A stretch of DNA of 64,000 nucleotides from Thermococcus sp. 21S9. Its GTDB lineage: Archaea; Methanobacteriota_B; Thermococci; Thermococcales; Thermococcaceae. Within the stretch, counting starts at the first letter, position 1; each line of letters begins with the position of its first letter. The DNA is taken from the NCBI RefSeq assembly GCF_012027635.1, contig NZ_SNUS01000001.1, positions 1,426,001 to 1,490,000 of the forward strand. The letters run 5' to 3'. Below the pieces are notes generated by a model. That model had not been told where the DNA came from. It saw nothing but the letters and a program-made list of their open reading frames with translations, and ran no database searches. Made by a program: the position numbers and the translations under genes. Shown here one piece after another: positions 58,755-64,000 of this stretch.

Positions 58755-59549
58755 ATGAAGGTTACCATCATCTACGAAAACCATTCGGGTTTCCGGAAGG
58801 GCCTCCTTGGTGGGCACGGCTTCTCGGCCCTCGTGGAGCGTGGAGGCGTTAGGGTGCTCGTTGATACCGGTACGGACGGGAGGGTCCTCCTCAACAACAT
58901 GGAAGCTCTGGGAATCGAGCCGGACTCGATAGACTACCTCTTCATCACCCACGGTCACTACGACCACACCGGGGGCTTGAAGGCCCTCTTGGAGGCACGC
59001 TCGAAGCCGGTAAAGGTAATCGCCCACCCTGGAATCTTCCAGAGGAGGATTGCCCTGAAGCCGAGGAGAAGGGAGATTGGGATTCCCTTCACGCGGGGGG
59101 AGCTTGAGGAGCTCGGCGCCGAGTTCGTTCTGAAGGAAAAGCCCTTTGAGTTCGCCGAGGGATTAATGAGCTCCGGCGAGATTGAAAGAATGACTTGGGA
59201 CAGGGCCGTCGGCTACTTTCCAGATGGAACGAAGGACCCAGTGAAAGATGACATGGCGCTTATCATCGACCTCGGCGATGCAACGGCCGTAATCACCGGT
59301 TGCGGGCATTCTGGAGTTATTAACATCGTCAGGCACGCCGAGAAGGTCAGCGGAAAGCCGGTGAAGGCCCTAATCGGCGGACTCCACCTGATTGGCGCGA
59401 AGGGGGACCTACTCGAGGACATTGTCAAAAACGTCAACGCCAGGCTCTATGCGGGCCACTGCACAGGGCTTGAGAGCTTTTCCCACCTCCGTTGCCGGCT
59501 CGGGGAACGGGCCAAACCCCTGCACGTTGGCAAGACCATCGAGTTTTAG
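58755..59549 (+). CDS. COG1237-type metallo-beta-lactamase-fold hydrolase
   Basis: 264 residues. Metal motif HGHYDHTGG, then TGCGHSGVIN and a final AGHCTG, the pattern of COG1237, whose methanogen member has been linked to pterin/RFAP chemistry. Given RFAP synthase and a DHPS-like gene 24 kb away, a role in the modified pterin pathway is possible; a general phosphoesterase is the alternative. GGTGGTGG sets ATG 58755. Confidence 0.85.
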   Translation: MKVTIIYENHSGFRKGLLGGHGFSALVERGGVRVLVDTGTDGRVLLNNMEALGIEPDSIDYLFITHGHYDHTGGLKALLEARSKPVKVIAHPGIFQRRIALKPRRREIGIPFTRGELEELGAEFVLKEKPFEFAEGLMSSGEIERMTWDRAVGYFPDGTKDPVKDDMALIIDLGDATAVITGCGHSGVINIVRHAEKVSGKPVKALIGGLHLIGAKGDLLEDIVKNVNARLYAGHCTGLESFSHLRCRLGERAKPLHVGKTIEF

Positions 59550-59553
59550 CGAT

Positions 59554-59567
59554 ACGTTTTTATATTT
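59554..59567 (+). promoter_or_regulatory. Promoter of small membrane protein gene
   Basis: ACGTTTTTATATTTTC, centred near 59561, predicts a start near 59587 and a 26-nt leader with GGAGGGTGG. Confidence 0.6.
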
Positions 59568-59612
59568 TCGCACCAATTCGGTTTTTAGAACACACCAAGG
59601 GAGGGTGGAAAT

Positions 59613-59822
59613 ATGGGACTTGGGGCGATAGTTGACAAACTTAACCGGTACGAAGGTCTCTTCGAAAAACTCGGCCTTCTCCTTGTCGCGGTGTTCTTCC
59701 TGATGGTGATAGCCGGCTTCACCGATTCGTCGCACGTCGGGAAGCTGATGAGCCTCGTGTTGCTGTTCCTCGTTGCCCTTGCGTCGCTGATTGGGGTAAT
59801 CATCTACCGTTCGCTCGATTGA
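59613..59822 (+). CDS. Small two-helix membrane protein
   Basis: 69 residues with two hydrophobic helices (LGLLLVAVFFLMVIAGF and LMSLVLLFLVALASLIGVII), an N-terminal amphipathic segment (IVDKLNRYEGLFEKL) and a short basic end. Good ribosome binding site (GGAGGGTGG) and its own TATA support reality. Function unknown. Confidence 0.7.
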   Translation: MGLGAIVDKLNRYEGLFEKLGLLLVAVFFLMVIAGFTDSSHVGKLMSLVLLFLVALASLIGVIIYRSLD

Positions 59823-59880
59823 ATACCTTTTTAAGGCCCCTCCCCAACCTTTTCTCCGCGAGATTGAGGGAGGGGTGAGA

Positions 59881-60954
59881 ATGAAGAATCCGTTTGAAAA
59901 GATGCCGACGGTTCTTACCGCTGACGAGCTCATCGACAAGGCCTTCAGGAGGGCCGAGAGGGCTGCATCTGCCTACAACCCGCCCGGCGGGAAGGTCGCG
60001 AAGGCGAGACAGAGGGAAGAGCTCAGAGTTAGGACCGTCTCGAACGTCGTTCGCGACAACCTCAGGAAGATACTCGACAGAACGCCTGGCGTCTCGACGC
60101 TCCCGAGGTTCTATCAGGAGCTGGTTGACACCCTCGTCGACCGCGACCAGTTCCACCGCTCGCTGGCCAGGGTGAACTGGGCGATAAAGACCATCAGGAA
60201 CCTGGAGCAACGCTACGTGGAAAAGATACGTTATGAGAGGGACCCGAAGGAGATAGCCAAGCTCAGAAGGGCCTTTTACGGTAGAGTTGCGGATATACTC
60301 CACGAGATTGACGACGATTTGCGCTATTTAAATCAGGCCAGAAACGTTCTCAAGGAGTTGCCAGTCGTCGATTTGGAGCTCCCGACGGTCGTCATAGCCG
60401 GCCACCCGAACGTTGGCAAGAGCACACTCCTTCGTGCTCTGACCAACGCCAAGCCCGAGGTTGCGAGCTATCCCTTCACGACGAAGGGCATAAACGTCGG
60501 CCAGTTCGAGGAGCACTACCTCCGCTACCAGGTTATAGACACCCCTGGTCTACTCGATAGACCGCTCAGCGAGAGGAACGAGGTTGAGAAGCAGGCGATA
60601 CTCGCTTTGAAGCACCTCGGAGACGTTATCGTTTACATCTTCGACCCGAGCGAGTACTGTGGCTTCCCAGTCGAGGAGCAGATGCACCTCTTCGAGGAGA
60701 TACTGAACGAGTTCGGGGAGTTCCCGTTCATAGTCGCGATAAACAAGGTGGACATAGCGGACGAGGAGAAAACTAAGGCCGTCGAGGAGTTCGTCAAAGC
60801 AAAAGGACTTGAGCCCGTTAAGATTTCCGCTCTGACGGGAGATGGCCTCGACGAGCTGAAGAAGAGGGTAATAGCAGTCGTCGAGCCGAAGGCAAGAGAA
60901 CTCGCGAGGAAGATTATGGAGAAGGAGCTTTCGAAGTTCAGAGAGGGAATTTAA
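59881..60954 (+). CDS. nog1: Nog1-like GTPase
   Basis: Ribosome-biogenesis GTPase of the Nog1/Obg-related family. After a helical N-terminal domain (about 160 residues) come G1 GHPNVGKST, G3 DTPGLLDR, G4 NKVD and G5 SALTGDG. At 357 residues it is the short archaeal form, lacking the long eukaryotic C terminus. GGGGTGAGA selects ATG 59881; TATA CCTTTTTAAGG lies near 59829. Confidence 0.93.
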   Translation: MKNPFEKMPTVLTADELIDKAFRRAERAASAYNPPGGKVAKARQREELRVRTVSNVVRDNLRKILDRTPGVSTLPRFYQELVDTLVDRDQFHRSLARVNWAIKTIRNLEQRYVEKIRYERDPKEIAKLRRAFYGRVADILHEIDDDLRYLNQARNVLKELPVVDLELPTVVIAGHPNVGKSTLLRALTNAKPEVASYPFTTKGINVGQFEEHYLRYQVIDTPGLLDRPLSERNEVEKQAILALKHLGDVIVYIFDPSEYCGFPVEEQMHLFEEILNEFGEFPFIVAINKVDIADEEKTKAVEEFVKAKGLEPVKISALTGDGLDELKKRVIAVVEPKARELARKIMEKELSKFREGI

Positions 60955-61035
60955 TTTTCTTTTCTGACGATACTTTTCTTCCATTGTTGTCCGGAAATCC
61001 CTACAGGCTCTATCAAAGGCAAATTAGAAAAGGGT

Positions 61036-61428
61036 TCAGGCGTTCTCCCCCTTGAGGAGAACCGCGTTAACAACTCCGTCCTGGCCGGGCCTGCTGGTGA
61101 CGACGGCCTTACCAATCTCGGTCTCGATTATCGCTCCCTTGGTGATGATGTTTCTCCTCGCGTACTGCCTGTTGGCCGGGTTCTCAACGACGTTGAGTAT
61201 CTTGACCTTCTTGCCCTTTCCACCGTCGAAGACGTTCGCGTAGAGTGCCTCGACGAGGCGGACCTTCCTGTTACCGCCGTAGGTCCTGATTATCTTCCTC
61301 TTCTCCCTCTCCTCGGCGACCCTGGTGTTGGCGGGCTCTCTTCCGAGCTCCCTCTTCCTCTTCTTCCTCGCGAGGACAATCCTTCCACCTGAGGGCTTCT
61401 TGAGTGACCTTCCCTGCCAGATAGCCAT
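61036..61428 (-). CDS. rps8e: 30S ribosomal protein S8e
   Basis: 130 residues, basic: [20 protein letters not shown], then [16 protein letters not shown] and [30 protein letters not shown] precedes the ATG. Monocistronic, with its own strong TATA. Confidence 0.97.
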   Translation of the reverse strand: MAIWQGRSLKKPSGGRIVLARKKRKRELGREPANTRVAEEREKRKIIRTYGGNRKVRLVEALYANVFDGGKGKKVKILNVVENPANRQYARRNIITKGAIIETEIGKAVVTSRPGQDGVVNAVLLKGENA

Positions 61429-61476
61429 TTATCTCACCTCGATTAGCCTGATGAACCCATCGCCACTTTCGGGGGT

Positions 61477-61491
61477 TCGTTTATAAGCTTT
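61477..61491 (-). promoter_or_regulatory. rps8e promoter
   Basis: Minus strand AAAGCTTATAAACG, centred near 61484, predicts a start near 61458 and a 29-nt leader carrying GAGGTGAG. Confidence 0.65.
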
Positions 61492-61502
61492 TCTTAGGGA
61501 CA

Positions 61503-61515
61503 ACGCTTTTAAATC
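61503..61515 (+). promoter_or_regulatory. Promoter of the 61546 membrane protein gene
   Basis: ACGCTTTTAAATCC, centred near 61509, predicts a start near 61535, so the leader would be about 11 nt and contain GGTGGTG. Confidence 0.5.
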
Positions 61516-61545
61516 CTCCCGTCGTTACTAACCTCGGTGGTGTAT

Positions 61546-63998
<2,453 letters not shown>

Positions 63999-64000
63999 CT

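Overview
The window is a gene-dense stretch (about 55% GC by eye) of a hyperthermophilic euryarchaeon of the order Thermococcales, most likely a Thermococcus. The support is the Thermococcales-type S-layer protein, a CGP-CTERM surface protein, the TBP-interacting protein TIP26, the archaeal 8-oxoguanine glycosylase AGOG, a TET3-type M42 aminopeptidase, archaeal GatDE, Csl4, RpoL and RpoF, ribosomal proteins L21e and S8e, BRE/TATA promoters and GGTG(A) ribosome binding sites. I see no rRNA, CRISPR array, insertion sequence or prophage. Names come from recognising sequence families; no database search was run.

Layout. 1-8 kb: the end of a glycosyltransferase gene, a NodB-type deacetylase, the radical SAM enzyme AmrS, an internally duplicated unknown protein, the S-layer gene with its strong promoter, a membrane-anchored surface protein and a B12-type radical SAM protein. 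8-15 kb: rpl21e-rpoF-DUF655-rsmA, a CGP-CTERM surface protein, pus10, a small HTH/zinc-ribbon regulator and an AT-rich, probably acquired glycosyltransferase. 15-27 kb: gatDE, two small membrane proteins, HMG-CoA reductase, a MinD-like ATPase, threonine dehydrogenase, and pheS/pheT with a toxin-antitoxin-like pair between them. 27-38 kb: truA, an XPB-like helicase, a UbiD-family decarboxylase, an ABC-2 exporter, AGOG with RFAP synthase, a DHPS-like protein, an AI-2E-type membrane protein and SppA.

38-51 kb: a TIM-barrel protein, the RNA operon csl4-DUF2067-rpoL-RNase III-like, thrS, TIP26 with a RecA-like companion, cis-prenyltransferase, gamma carbonic anhydrase, hjc, a large surface protein, the TET3 aminopeptidase, archaemetzincin, a CYTH protein and a helical-repeat protein. 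51-64 kb: an ECF-type ATPase coupled to trkH, methionine aminopeptidase, a disordered patch beside tRNA-Ser(CGA), a CBS/HPF-like fusion, the chain BacA-like / sugar nucleotidyltransferase / DUF835, a COG1237 metallo-hydrolase, nog1, rps8e and pyrG.

Themes. Translation and RNA metabolism dominate (aminoacyl-tRNA synthesis, tRNA pseudouridylation, ribosomal proteins, RNA polymerase subunits, exosome). A second group serves the envelope (S-layer, surface proteins, glycosyltransferases, polyprenyl carriers). A third concerns isoprenoids (HMG-CoA reductase, UbiD-family decarboxylase, cis-prenyltransferase) and a fourth pterins (RFAP synthase, DHPS-like, COG1237).

Architecture. Genes in operons commonly overlap by ATGA. 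Most convergent neighbours overlap at their 3' ends, by up to 98 bp. Several divergent pairs seem to share one near-palindromic TATA box. The observations I would follow up first are the toxin-antitoxin-like pair inside pheST, the ABC ATPase coupled to trkH, the Mini-III-like nuclease in the exosome/RNA polymerase operon, the CBS/HPF fusion, and an unlisted 30-residue ORF at 26645-26737.
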